This document shows, piece by piece, positions 1-8,200 of a stretch of 16,698 bases of DNA; position 1 is the first letter of the stretch; the number at the start of each line of letters is the position of its first letter. This stretch comes from Candidatus Latescibacterota bacterium (GTDB lineage: Bacteria > Latescibacterota > UBA2968 > UBA8231), in contig JAJDYK010000347.1 of the NCBI GenBank assembly GCA_022825185.1, positions 1 through 16,698 of the forward strand, read 5' to 3'. Position numbers and translations under genes: made by a program. The notes beneath the pieces were generated by a model. It ran no database searches. It was not told the DNA's origin and worked only from the letters and a program-made list of their open reading frames with translations.

Positions 1-576
1 TTGGCGCTTATACCGCCACCTGCGGATACGCTCGAAGTAATCGAGGAAGAGCCGCTGGAGGATAAGTTTATCGACACCATCGACGGGGTGGTAGTGGTGG
101 TCGAGAGCTTTGCAGACGCCGAGGCGATCGCGCCGCAGGTGCATTTTCACCGCTTGCAAACCCAAGTCCTCGGCAACAATGCTTGGTGGGATCCCGAAGC
201 CATTCGGCAGATGCGTCCGGGCGAGCGCAAGAATTTCGACGGAGTCATTTTCGTTTCCTCGCGGCAGGCCGAATCTGCGGCTGAGCAGTCGTTTGTCAGC
301 AACTTTCGCAAACAATTCCGCCGCGACCCATACTACGCCGCGGCTGGTTACGACGCCACCTGCTTGCTCATTGACGGGTGGGAGCAGGGGCACCGCGATC
401 CAGCAGCGCTGATTGAGTGGTTGGCCGCGGTCCGGTTCTACCAAGGAGCCTCGGGCACCATCTCTCTGTCCTCGGCCATGCGCTCCAACAGCGCGCTGAC
501 CTTGCTCAAAATCGAGCGCGACAAGGTGCGCTCCCTCGACACGGGCGATCTCCCGAAAATGGGTAGCGATGAATAG
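1..576 (+). CDS. Periplasmic substrate-binding protein, LivK/type 1 fold (C-terminal part, partial)
   Basis: The frame is open to the left edge of the window, so this is the C-terminal ~190 residues of a larger protein; the TTG at position 1 is probably an internal Leu codon. The fragment looks like the second lobe of a type 1 periplasmic-binding fold (Peripla_BP_6, branched-chain amino-acid/LivK group). Visible signs are the FVSNFRKQFRRDP segment followed by YYAAAGYDATCLLIDG, then a GASGTISLS strand and a closing strand ALTLLKIERDKV, which is the usual order at the C-terminus of these receptors. Such proteins bind small ligands outside the cytoplasm for an ABC importer, or act as LpoA/LppC-like envelope regulators; the fragment does not distinguish these. 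No transporter subunits are seen in the window. The family call is fairly firm, the ligand unknown. Confidence 0.72.
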   Translation: MALIPPPADTLEVIEEEPLEDKFIDTIDGVVVVVESFADAEAIAPQVHFHRLQTQVLGNNAWWDPEAIRQMRPGERKNFDGVIFVSSRQAESAAEQSFVSNFRKQFRRDPYYAAAGYDATCLLIDGWEQGHRDPAALIEWLAAVRFYQGASGTISLSSAMRSNSALTLLKIERDKVRSLDTGDLPKMGSDE

Positions 577-609
577 GACTCGGCGCGTCGCCAAGTATTG
601 CGTCCCTAG

Positions 610-655
610 TTGACCGAATTTATATTATTTAGTTTGTATTTTTAGTTATAACAAG
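610..655 (+). promoter_or_regulatory. AT-rich leader, possible promoter of the FmdB gene
   Basis: The 89-nt gap after the substrate-binding gene contains a sharply AT-rich block (616-655) in otherwise GC-rich DNA. A TTGACC hexamer lies at 610-615 (5 of 6 to the -35 consensus) and a TGTATT at 635-640 could serve as a weak -10 with a long 19-nt spacer; TATAAC at 647-652 is a better -10 but has no partner at proper distance. The location fits a promoter for the zinc-ribbon and lipoprotein genes, but the boxes are a visual match only. Confidence 0.3.
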
Positions 656-665
656 AGTCAAGGCT

Positions 666-953
666 ATGCCCACATACGAATACGAATGCCAGCAATGCGG
701 CCACCGATTTGAAGAGTTTCAAAGCATCACGGCCGAGCCGCGCCAGACCTGCACGGAAGCGAATTGTACCGGCCCGGTTAAGCGGCTCATCGGCATGGGC
801 GGCGGCTTGCTTTTTAAGGGGACGGGCTTTTACATAACGGACTATCGCAGCGATGGATATCAAAAGGCCGCTAAGGCCGACAAAGACAGCGGTAACGGCA
901 AAAAGAACGACAAAAAGGGCGACGGCAAAGCGAAGGCCGCCAAAGCCGATTGA
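666..953 (+). CDS. FmdB-family zinc-ribbon protein
   Basis: This 95-residue protein opens with MPTYEYECQQCGHRFE, the hallmark start of the FmdB/CxxC_CxxC_SSSS regulatory zinc-ribbon family (Zn-ribbon_8). Likely zinc ligands are C8, C11, C29 and C34. The second knuckle is spaced CX4C (C29-TEAN-C34) rather than the common CX2C. The segment after it, VKRLIG followed by a Gly-rich turn and LLFKGTGFYITDYR, is the conserved FmdB tail that normally ends a 70-80 residue protein. Beyond residue ~65 the chain is a low-complexity Lys/Asp/Gly/Ala tail, probably disordered and basic. Family members are small cytoplasmic proteins of unclear role, named from a putative regulator of formamidase/amidase expression. 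The ATG at 666 is preceded only by a weak AAGG very close to the start. Confidence 0.88.
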   Translation: MPTYEYECQQCGHRFEEFQSITAEPRQTCTEANCTGPVKRLIGMGGGLLFKGTGFYITDYRSDGYQKAAKADKDSGNGKKNDKKGDGKAKAAKAD

Positions 954-988
954 GGAACCTTCCCGCGCGATGCGTGGTTAAATTATAG

Positions 989-1480
989 ATGTGGTCGAGG
1001 ATATTACTGGGAATATTTATCGCTGGGTCTTGGTTAGGCGGTTGCGGTCAGCAAAGCGCTGAAGAGCTGTTTGCGGCCGGGGAGGCCGCGGCGGCCGACT
1101 CCGCCACAGCCGACCAAGCGGTCGTGCATTTTACGGCTTTTATCGAACGCTTTAGCCAATCTCCCAAGGCACCGGAGGCGCTGAGAAAACTCGCCGGCTT
1201 GGCCCAGCAACAGGGGGAGATGCAGGAGGCCATTGGTTATTACGAACGTGTGTTGGCCGAATATCCCGCTAGCGAGCACGGCGACGAAGCCCAATTTATG
1301 ATCGCCTTTATATACGAGGAGCACATCCGCGACCTAGCGCAAGCGCGGCGGGCCTATCAGCGCGTGATTGAGAACTACCCGGATTCCGAGTTGGCCGCTA
1401 GTGCCCGACATCTGTTGCCCAACGTTGGACGTGCCCCTCAAGAATGGGTTCAATTTCAGGATGAGGTCGCCGCTCCTTGA
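989..1480 (+). CDS. TPR lipoprotein of BamD/YbgF (CpoB) type
   Basis: This 163-residue protein has a lipoprotein signal: hydrophobic residues 5-16 and a lipobox L16-G17-G18-C19, so Cys19 should be lipidated after signal peptidase II cleavage. Residues ~26-145 form helix pairs typical of tetratricopeptide repeats with the periplasmic pattern: (A)FIERFSQSPKAPEAL, then AIGYYERVLAEYPASEHGDEA, then ARRAYQRVIENYPDSELA. The YP-S/D-S-E-A motif is shared by BamD (outer-membrane protein assembly) and the C-terminal TPRs of YbgF/CpoB (Tol-Pal). At this length it resembles a stand-alone TPR adaptor, and which of the two families cannot be decided. No good Shine-Dalgarno precedes the ATG. A rho-independent terminator follows shortly after, so it is the last gene of the left block. 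Confidence 0.75.
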   Translation: MWSRILLGIFIAGSWLGGCGQQSAEELFAAGEAAAADSATADQAVVHFTAFIERFSQSPKAPEALRKLAGLAQQQGEMQEAIGYYERVLAEYPASEHGDEAQFMIAFIYEEHIRDLAQARRAYQRVIENYPDSELAASARHLLPNVGRAPQEWVQFQDEVAAP

Positions 1481-1523
1481 CACATTAGAAGTTGCCATAA
1501 AGGTCTGAGGCAGATAGGTCCAG

Positions 1524-1552
1524 CCGCTTGCGAATCCGCAGGGCGGTTTTTT
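1524..1552 (+). terminator. Rho-independent terminator after the TPR lipoprotein gene
   Basis: The left arm CCGCTTGCG (1524-1532) and right arm CGCAGGGCGG (1537-1546) pair over nine positions with one T-G wobble and a single bulged G, around an AATC loop. Six T residues (1547-1552) follow directly. This is a textbook intrinsic terminator. It separates the FmdB/lipoprotein block from the moxR-bat cluster, and it means that the in-frame ATG-like start at 1528 cannot be the real moxR start. Confidence 0.82.
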
Positions 1553-1565
1553 ATTGGCTGAATAG

Positions 1566-1571
1566 GATAAT
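1566..1571 (+). promoter_or_regulatory. Possible -10 box of the moxR-bat cluster
   Basis: GATAAT matches the sigma-70 -10 consensus in five of six positions and lies in the only 35 nt between the upstream terminator and the moxR start. No recognisable -35 box sits at the right distance; the expected place overlaps the terminator stem and T-tract. If genuine, the leader would be only about ten nt. The cluster may instead be read partly by read-through of the terminator. Confidence 0.25.
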
Positions 1572-1587
1572 ATCGAGAGTACATCCG

Positions 1588-2586
1588 ATGACGCAAACGA
1601 CAATAGACATCCACGCCATTAGTGAGCAAGTACAGCGCGAGAGCGCGGTGGTGGAGCGCATCTTGCAGGAGATGGACCGGGTCATCGTCGGCCAACGCGC
1701 CATGGTGGAGCGCATCCTGATGGGTTTGTTGTGCAACGGCCACATCCTCCTCGAAGGGGTGCCGGGGCTAGCTAAGACCCTGACGGTAGCGACGCTGGCG
1801 AGGATCGTAGCGGCCCAATTCAAGCGGATCCAGTTTACCCCCGATCTTTTGCCTGCCGATCTGACCGGAACTACCATTTACAACCAGCACCAAGGGGTCT
1901 TCATTCCTAAGAAAGGCCCGATTTTTGCCCATTTGATCTTGGCCGACGAGATCAACCGAGCACCAGCCAAAGTGCAGAGCGCACTGCTGGAGTGCATGCA
2001 GGAGCGGCAGGTGACCATTGGCGAGGAAACCTATGTCCTCGACGACCCGTTCTTGGTCATGGCTACTCAGAACCCGATTGATCAAGAGGGAACCTACCCG
2101 CTGCCCGAGGCCCAAGTTGATCGCTTCATGCTCAAAGTGAAAGTCGATTACCCATCGCGTGCCGAGGAGCGGCTGATATTGGACCGCATGGCCAACGACA
2201 GTCTGATCGAGGTGGAGCAAGCGGTGGGCATCGACGAAATACGCCGACTGCGCGAGGTGGTGGAGATCGTCTATATCGACGACAAGATCAAAGATTACGT
2301 CGTCGATCTCGTCCAGGCCACCCGGCGACCGGCCGACTACGGGCTGGCCGACATGGCACCGCTGATCGAGTACGGCGCCTCGCCGCGGGCCGCTATTTTC
2401 CTCGTCCGTACGGCGCGCGCCCACGCTTTCATCCAGCGCCGCGGCTACGTCACCCCCGAAGATGTCAAGGCGGTGGGGGCCGATGTGCTCAGACATCGGA
2501 TCATCGCCTCGTACGAGGCCGAAGCCGAGGAAATCGACAGCGATCACATCGTGCAACAGATCTTCGACCACATCGAAGTTCCCTAA
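1588..2586 (+). CDS. moxR: MoxR-family AAA+ ATPase
   Basis: This 332-residue protein is a MoxR AAA+ ATPase, a family regarded as chaperones that help assemble or activate partner complexes, often with VWA proteins encoded alongside. The Walker A motif is GVPGLAKT (residues 57-64). Walker B is LILADE (116-121), followed by the typical INRAPAKVQSALLECMQER. Sensor 1 lies in VMATQNP (N162), followed by the family hallmark GTYPLPEAQVDRF, and the lid region carries SPRAAIFLVRTARA with its conserved arginines. Length is normal for the family. The ATG at 1588 is preferred because it has a GAGAG ribosome site (1575-1579), gives the usual MoxR N-terminus and lies outside the upstream terminator. It heads the cluster and is followed after 19 nt by its usual neighbour, a DUF58 gene. 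Confidence 0.95.
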   Translation: MTQTTIDIHAISEQVQRESAVVERILQEMDRVIVGQRAMVERILMGLLCNGHILLEGVPGLAKTLTVATLARIVAAQFKRIQFTPDLLPADLTGTTIYNQHQGVFIPKKGPIFAHLILADEINRAPAKVQSALLECMQERQVTIGEETYVLDDPFLVMATQNPIDQEGTYPLPEAQVDRFMLKVKVDYPSRAEERLILDRMANDSLIEVEQAVGIDEIRRLREVVEIVYIDDKIKDYVVDLVQATRRPADYGLADMAPLIEYGASPRAAIFLVRTARAHAFIQRRGYVTPEDVKAVGADVLRHRIIASYEAEAEEIDSDHIVQQIFDHIEVP

Positions 2587-2605
2587 AGCCAAGGCGAGCC
2601 AAGCC

Positions 2606-3481
2606 GTGATTCCCAAAGAGATACTCGACAAAGTTCGCCTCATCGAGATTCACACTCGCAGCATGGTGAACAACCTCTTCGCCGGCGAATACCACTCGGC
2701 GTTCAAAGGGCGGGGGATGGAGTTTGCCGAGGCGCGCGAATATCAGCCCGGCGACGACGTGCGCCACATCGACTGGAACGTGACCGCGCGGGTGGGCACG
2801 CCCTTCATCAAAATATTCGACGAAGAGCGCGAGTTGACCGCGGTGCTGGTAGTAGATGCCAGCGCGTCCGGGGCTTTTGGCTCACAGCAGCAGATGAAGG
2901 GGGAAATTGGGGTGGAGGTCTCGGCGCTGTTGGCCTTTAGCGCGATCAAGAACAACGACCGCGTGGGCCTGCTCATCTTCACCGACGAGGTCGAGGTTTT
3001 CGTGCCGCCGAAAAAGGGGCGCAAGCACGTGCTGCGCGTCCTGCGCGAGTTGCTGTACTTTCAGCCGCAGGGGCGCAAGACCTCCATCGCCGGGGCCTTG
3101 GAATACCTCAGCCGCGTCTTGCACCGCCGCAGTGTGATCTTTGTCATTTCCGACTTTCTCGACCAAGGCTACGAGCCGGCGCTGCGGCACTTGAGCCAGC
3201 GCCACGACTTGATCGCCGTGGTGGTGAGCGACCCGCGCGAGTGGGAGCTACCCGATGTCGGTTTTATCAACCTACAAGACGCCGAGACCGGCCAACAGGT
3301 GCTCGTCGATAGCGGCCACGAGGGCGTGCGCGCGTTTTTCGCCGCCGAACAGCGGGCCGCGGCTGAGTGCCGCAGCACTTTATTGCACAAAGCGGGCGTT
3401 GACGAAATTGCGATTGATCTGTCGCGCCCTTATGTCGAACCCCTTATTCACTTTTTTCGCACGCGGATGCAACGACACTAA
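2606..3481 (+). CDS. DUF58 domain protein (VWA-like MoxR partner)
   Basis: This protein of 291 residues matches the DUF58 family, regularly encoded next to moxR. Family signs are the block RGMEFAEAREYQPGDDVRHIDW (residues 36-57) and the following KIFDEERELTAVLVVDASASG. The VWA-type MIDAS residues D84, S86 and S88 are present, a TS pair in GRKTSIAGALEYL supplies the later Thr, and VISDFLD the later Asp. No signal peptide or membrane helix is visible, so it is probably cytoplasmic. The GTG at 2606 is chosen as start: AAGGCGAG (2591-2598) gives a ribosome site with normal spacing, and upstream codons in this frame overlap moxR and encode unrelated residues. A perfect ribosome site for the next gene overlaps its stop codon. 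Confidence 0.92.
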   Translation: MIPKEILDKVRLIEIHTRSMVNNLFAGEYHSAFKGRGMEFAEAREYQPGDDVRHIDWNVTARVGTPFIKIFDEERELTAVLVVDASASGAFGSQQQMKGEIGVEVSALLAFSAIKNNDRVGLLIFTDEVEVFVPPKKGRKHVLRVLRELLYFQPQGRKTSIAGALEYLSRVLHRRSVIFVISDFLDQGYEPALRHLSQRHDLIAVVVSDPREWELPDVGFINLQDAETGQQVLVDSGHEGVRAFFAAEQRAAAECRSTLLHKAGVDEIAIDLSRPYVEPLIHFFRTRMQRH

Positions 3482-3486
3482 GGAGG
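3479..3486 (+). promoter_or_regulatory. Consensus ribosome binding site overlapping the DUF58 stop
   Basis: TAAGGAGG is a full match to the anti-Shine-Dalgarno sequence, with seven nt to the GTG start at 3494. Its first three bases are the stop codon of the DUF58 gene. It is the strongest ribosome site in the window and fixes the GTG start of the ABC ATPase; it may also promote re-initiation after DUF58 translation. Confidence 0.85.
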
Positions 3487-3493
3487 AAATACG

Positions 3494-4426
3494 GTGATTG
3501 AAGTACGCGAATTGTCCAAATACTACGGGGATGTCGTCGCCGTGGAGAATGTGTCCTTCAACGTTGACAAGGGCGTCATCCTCGGTTTCCTCGGGCCGAA
3601 TGGCGCGGGCAAGACCACGACGATGCGCATACTTACCTGTTATCTGCCACCTTCGCAGGGCGAAGCCAAAGTCGCTGGTTTCGACATTGCAGAAGAATCT
3701 ATGGAGGTGCGCAAGCGCATCGGCTATCTGCCCGAACAGCCACCGCTCTACCACGATATGACGGTAGATGCCTATTTGCGCTTTGTCGCCAAAATCAAGG
3801 GCGTGCCCAGTGCGGCTCTCAACAGCCGGATTGACGACACCATGGAAAAAACCGGTATTGCCCACCAGCGCCACACGGTGATCGGCCACCTGTCCAAGGG
3901 CTATCGGCAGCGCGTCGGCTTGGCCCAGGCTCTCGTCCACGAGCCAGAGGTGCTCATCCTCGACGAGCCGACTGTGGGGCTCGACCCCAAGCAGATTATC
4001 GAAATCCGCGAGGTCATCAAGGGGCTGGGGGGCGACCACACGGTCATTCTCAGCACTCACATCCTGTCGGAGGTGAGCATGACCTGCGGGCACGTGGCGA
4101 TCATCAACAACGGCCGCATCGCCGGCCAAGGCACGCCCGAAAGCCTCATGGCCCAGCTCAAGGAGGGCGAGGTGCTACGCGCCCATATAGACGGCCCCAG
4201 CGAGCAGGTGCTGGGCATGATCGGCCAGCTAGCGGGCGTGCTGGAGGTGGAAGCCGGTGGTGAAGAGGGCGCGTACGTGGTGACGAGCGCACCCGGTGCC
4301 GACGTGCGCGACGACCTGACCCGCAAGGTAGTGGAAAGCGGCTTCAGCCTCCGCGAGTTGCGGCCGCTCGACATGACCCTCGAAGACATTTTCCTGAGCC
4401 TGACTAGCGAGGAGGTAGCAGCTTAA
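3494..4426 (+). CDS. gldA: ABC transporter ATP-binding protein (GldA/ABC-2 exporter type)
   Basis: This 310-residue ATPase energises an ABC-2 type exporter. Motifs in order: Walker A GPNGAGKTT (34-42), Q-loop Q82 in YLPEQPPLY, a signature LSKGYRQR (133-140) of the variant form common in GldA/CcmA-type ATPases, Walker B VLILDEP (153-159), D-loop GLDP (162-165) and H-loop H189 in STHILSE. Residues after ~220 form a C-terminal accessory domain typical of exporter ATPases. The permease gene starts one nt after its stop, so the two are surely partners. GldA with GldF and GldG is needed for gliding in Flavobacterium, but homologous cassettes are widespread in non-gliding bacteria, so the symbol denotes family rather than a role in motility. 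Confidence 0.9.
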   Translation: MIEVRELSKYYGDVVAVENVSFNVDKGVILGFLGPNGAGKTTTMRILTCYLPPSQGEAKVAGFDIAEESMEVRKRIGYLPEQPPLYHDMTVDAYLRFVAKIKGVPSAALNSRIDDTMEKTGIAHQRHTVIGHLSKGYRQRVGLAQALVHEPEVLILDEPTVGLDPKQIIEIREVIKGLGGDHTVILSTHILSEVSMTCGHVAIINNGRIAGQGTPESLMAQLKEGEVLRAHIDGPSEQVLGMIGQLAGVLEVEAGGEEGAYVVTSAPGADVRDDLTRKVVESGFSLRELRPLDMTLEDIFLSLTSEEVAA

Positions 4427-4427
4427 A

Positions 4428-5210
4428 ATGCGTAATTTTGCCGCCGTGTACACCAAGGAGATGCGCTCCTATTTTGTTTCGCCGGTCGCCTATGTGATCG
4501 CTGGCGTGTTCCTATTTCTCTCAGGCTATCTGTTTCGCAACATCCTGATGCAGTTCAACCTCTGGTGCTTGCAGTTTGGCCAGCGGGCGCAGATGGGCAT
4601 GGGGGGGATGCCGGCGCTCAATCTCAACGAGATGGTCGTCACCCAATTCTTCGCGGTCATGGACTTCATCTGGCTCTTGGTCATCCCGATGCTGACCATG
4701 CGGCTGTTTGCCGAGGAGAAGAAGTCGGGCACCATCGAATTGCTGATGACCTCGCCGCTGCGCACCATTGAGGTGATGTTGGGCAAGTTTTTTGCCTGCT
4801 TTTCGCTTTACGGCATCATCGTCAGCCTGACGCTGATTTACTTTCTCATCCTCGAAGTGTACGGCTCGCCCGACTGGGGCCCGATTTTTTCCGGCTATTT
4901 AGGCTACTTGTTCCTCGGCGCGACCTTTATTTCTGTGGGTATCTTGGCCTCGGCGCTGACTGAAAATCAGATCGTCGCCGTGCTTTTAACCTTTGGCATG
5001 TTGCTTCTGTTTTGGCTCATCGACTGGTCGGCGAGCTTTGCCGGCCCGACAGCCGCCAAAATCCTGCAGTACCTCTCTTTTATAGCACACCTCGAAGATT
5101 TCCAGCGCGGCGTCATCGACACCAAGGACGTGGTGTTCTACCTGAGCTTTACGTTTTTCTGCTTGTTTTTGACCACGCGCGTCATTGAATCGCGGAGATG
5201 GAGGCGCTGA
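4428..5210 (+). CDS. gldF: ABC-2 type permease (GldF family)
   Basis: This 260-residue inner-membrane protein has about six hydrophobic segments (near 20-40, 72-92, 119-142, 155-177, 182-200 and 236-254). Between the second and third is RLFAEEKKSGTIELLMTSP (92-110), the coupling motif shared by ABC-2 membrane proteins such as GldF and NosY. It would form the channel driven by the preceding ATPase. A GGAGG inside the end of the ATPase gene (4411-4415) can serve as ribosome site, and the one-nt spacing implies translational coupling. Length is typical for GldF. The transported substrate cannot be inferred. Confidence 0.9.
   Translation: MRNFAAVYTKEMRSYFVSPVAYVIAGVFLFLSGYLFRNILMQFNLWCLQFGQRAQMGMGGMPALNLNEMVVTQFFAVMDFIWLLVIPMLTMRLFAEEKKSGTIELLMTSPLRTIEVMLGKFFACFSLYGIIVSLTLIYFLILEVYGSPDWGPIFSGYLGYLFLGATFISVGILASALTENQIVAVLLTFGMLLLFWLIDWSASFAGPTAAKILQYLSFIAHLEDFQRGVIDTKDVVFYLSFTFFCLFLTTRVIESRRWRR
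5200..5204 (+). promoter_or_regulatory. Ribosome binding site deciding the GldG start
   Basis: GGAGG ends eight nt before the ATG at 5213. The alternative in-frame ATG at 5198 has only a poor purine stretch and would place this site inside the coding region, so the downstream start is favoured. Confidence 0.6.
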
Positions 5211-5212
5211 GC

Positions 5213-8200
5213 ATGAAGGCATATACCACGCCCTTGGGGCTCGTCGGCGCGGCGCTGATGGTCGCGGGCGGCTTGGCCTATCTGCTCAATGCCGAGAGCG
5301 GCTCAGCCGGGCTTTTCAACTTGGCACTCGGTGCCCTGATGGTGGCCGCGGCCGGCTTGCTCAACCCGGCGCTCTTCCGCCAGTACGGCCGCTGGCTCAA
5401 CGCCTTTTGGGGCGGCATCATGGTCTTTGGCATTGTGGCCATGGTCAATTTTTTGGGCAACCGCTATCCCGAGCGCTTCGACCTGACTGAGGGCCAGCTA
5501 CACAGCCTCGCCGATTTGACGGTGGAGACACTCAAGGCGCTGGACAGGGATGTCCACGCTCTCGCCTTTATGGAGGGAGGGGAAAACGCCGAACTTGAAC
5601 TGCTGTTGGCCGAGTTGGAGACGTACAACACCCGCTTCAGCTACGAATTCATCGACCCAGACCGCGATCCGCGCCGCACCGAGGACTACGGCATCCGCCG
5701 CTACGACACGCTGGTGTTGGAAAGCGGCGACAAACAACAGCAGATCACCGAGCTTGAAGAGCGCGAGATCGTCAACTCGTTGCTCAAGCTGACGCGCGAG
5801 CGCCAAGACCGAATCTACTTGACGGTGGGGCACGGCGAGCGCCAGCTTGCCAACCAACCCGATGGGCTAGAGCAGTTAAAGGCCCAATTGGGGGCGATCG
5901 ACTACGCGGTCGAGGATTCGCTCTTCCTCGCCCGCGAAGGGGCGGTGCCCGAAGATTGCGCCGTGCTGGTCATCGCTGGCCCGCGCACGCCCTTCTTCCC
6001 GGTGGAGGTCGAGGCTATACGTTCCTATCTAGCAGAAGGCGGTGCCTTGCTGTTGCTTTTGGATCCGCTCGCCGACAGCGGCCTAGCAGAGCTGTTGGAC
6101 GAGTGGGGCGTGGCGGTCGGCGACGACTTCGTCATCGACACCAGCGGCATTGGCTCGCTTTTTGGCCTCGATTTTACCACGCCGGTTGCCCTCTCCTACG
6201 GCGATCATCCGGTCACGCGCAAGCACCAGGGCGTGATGACCTTCTTCCAACTCGGGCGCTCGGTGCGCTTTGACGAGGGCAGCGGCCGCGAGGGAGGCCC
6301 TTTGGTTATGACCTCGGAGGCTGGTTGGGCCGAAACCGACTTGAGCGTGCTCACCACTGAGGGCAATCAGACGGTCAAGCTCGACGAGGGCGTCGATCAG
6401 CCTGGGCCAGTGTCCTTGGCGGTTGCTGCCCGAGACACCGAGGCGGGGGGACGCTTGGTGGTCTTTGGGGATTCGGACTTTGCTACCAACCAGTACTTCG
6501 GCGTCCAGGGCAACGGCGACTTGGCGCTCAACGCCCTGAGCTGGCTGGCCGAGGACGAGGCCCTGATCTCGATCCGTCCCCGCGAGCCAGGCCACAACCC
6601 CATCGCCCTGACTGAAAGCGACGGCGAGTGGATTTTCTGGCTCAGCGTGGTGCTCTATCCGGGACTGATCGCCTTGGTCGGCATTGTAGTAGTATCGCGC
6701 AAGGGGCGCTGGAGCTTGGCCGACTTGAGCGCGGCCGGGTTGGGCATTGTGATTTCGCTCGGCATTGCCGCGCTGGTCAACTTCCTCGGCGACCGCTACC
6801 ACCTCCGCAAGGACATGACGGCCGACGCGCTGTTTACGCTGTCGGACGACACCCATCGGCTCCTCTCGCCGCTCGCAGACAACGGTCAGTACGTCAGCGT
6901 CAAGACCTTCATGGGCGAGATGGAGAACATGCGCTTTGAGGATCTTTTAAAGGAGTACAGCTATGTGTCGCCCAACTTCGACTACGAGTTGCTCGATCCG
7001 CAGAAAAACCGGCTGCGCGTCGAGCAGAACAACATCCGCGAACGCGGGACCTCGATTATTGAAGTGATCGACGAAGGGCAGGTGCGCACGGAGCGCATTA
7101 CCGCCCAGAGCGAAGAGGCGTTGAGCAATGCCATTCTCAAGGCGCTCAAAGGCCGCGAGCTAAGGGCCTATTTTACCAGCGGCCACGGCGAGGCCGAACT
7201 GGACCAAGTCGATGAGCTCGGCTATTCCACCCTCAAAGGCCGCCTCAAGGAGCTAAACTTCGCGGTCGAAGGGGGATTGACGCTCGCAGAGCCGGTGCCC
7301 GACGACGCTACATTAGTGGTAGTCTTGGGGCCGAAGGAGCGCTTTCCCGCGGCTGAGGTCGAGGTGCTGGGGCAATACTTGGCCCGTGGAGGCAGCGCGC
7401 TGTTTTTGCTCGATCCGGGCCAGCCGACCGGACTTGAAGCGTTGTTGAACGAATACTCGGTCGAGCTGGGGCAGGACTTCGTCGTCGATCTAAGCGGCTT
7501 GGGCCAGCTCTTTGGCGCGGATGTCTCCGTGCCGGTGGTCATCAACTACGGTGATCACCCGATCACCGAAAAGTTGTCCGGCGGTACGATGAGCTTCTTT
7601 CCGCTGGCGCGCTCGGTGCAGATGACCGAACACCGGCTCAAGGAGCCGGATATCGCCGCGTTGGCGTACACCCACAAAAGCAGTTGGGGCGAAGCGGACC
7701 TAGCGCCCATAATGGGCGAGGGCGGCGAGGTGGATTTCGACCCGGAAGTAGATATGCGCGGCCCGGTGCCGCTGGGCGTGGCCGTCTCCGCAGCTGCCGA
7801 CACTAGCTTGGCACCCGAGGGACGGACGCGACTAGTGGTCATCGGCGACGCGGATTTTGCTTCCAATCAGTACTTTGCCCAGCAGGCCAATGGCGAGCTA
7901 TTCCTCGGCAGCGTCAGTTGGCTCACTGAAGATGAAGACCGCCTGACCATCACCGACAAGCAACCCGCCTTCAATCCCATCAACCTGATCGGCAATCAAG
8001 GTGCGGTCATTCTCTGGGTTTCGGTGTTCATCGTGCCGTTTGCGGTCGCTTTGTCGGGCATGGTCATGGTACTCCGGCGTGGCTATCAGACCTATGCCGA
8101 GGGTTTTGTGTCGTGGCTGGTGTACACCTTTTGGGGCAATGCGATGTTCTTCTTCATCAGCGGCATCATTGCCACCAGTGAGGGGGCGATCTTTGAGGGA

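Noticed and set aside
582..592. Small hairpin GGCG-CGT-CGCC after the substrate-binding gene, considered as a terminator
   Set aside because: The stem is only four base pairs with a 3-nt loop and no T-tract follows.
1768..2643. Long minus-strand open frame (291 codons) opposite moxR
   Set aside because: It lies wholly over moxR and the DUF58 start and its translation resembles no family I know; high-GC coding DNA often leaves such long antisense frames.
3380..4129. Minus-strand open frame opposite the ABC ATPase
   Set aside because: It mirrors a gene with every ABC ATPase motif; the antisense product is His/Asp/Val-rich and shows no recognisable domain.
6083..6856. Minus-strand open frame opposite the GldG gene
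   Set aside because: It overlaps a clearly coding duplicated protein and has no ribosome site or domain of its own.
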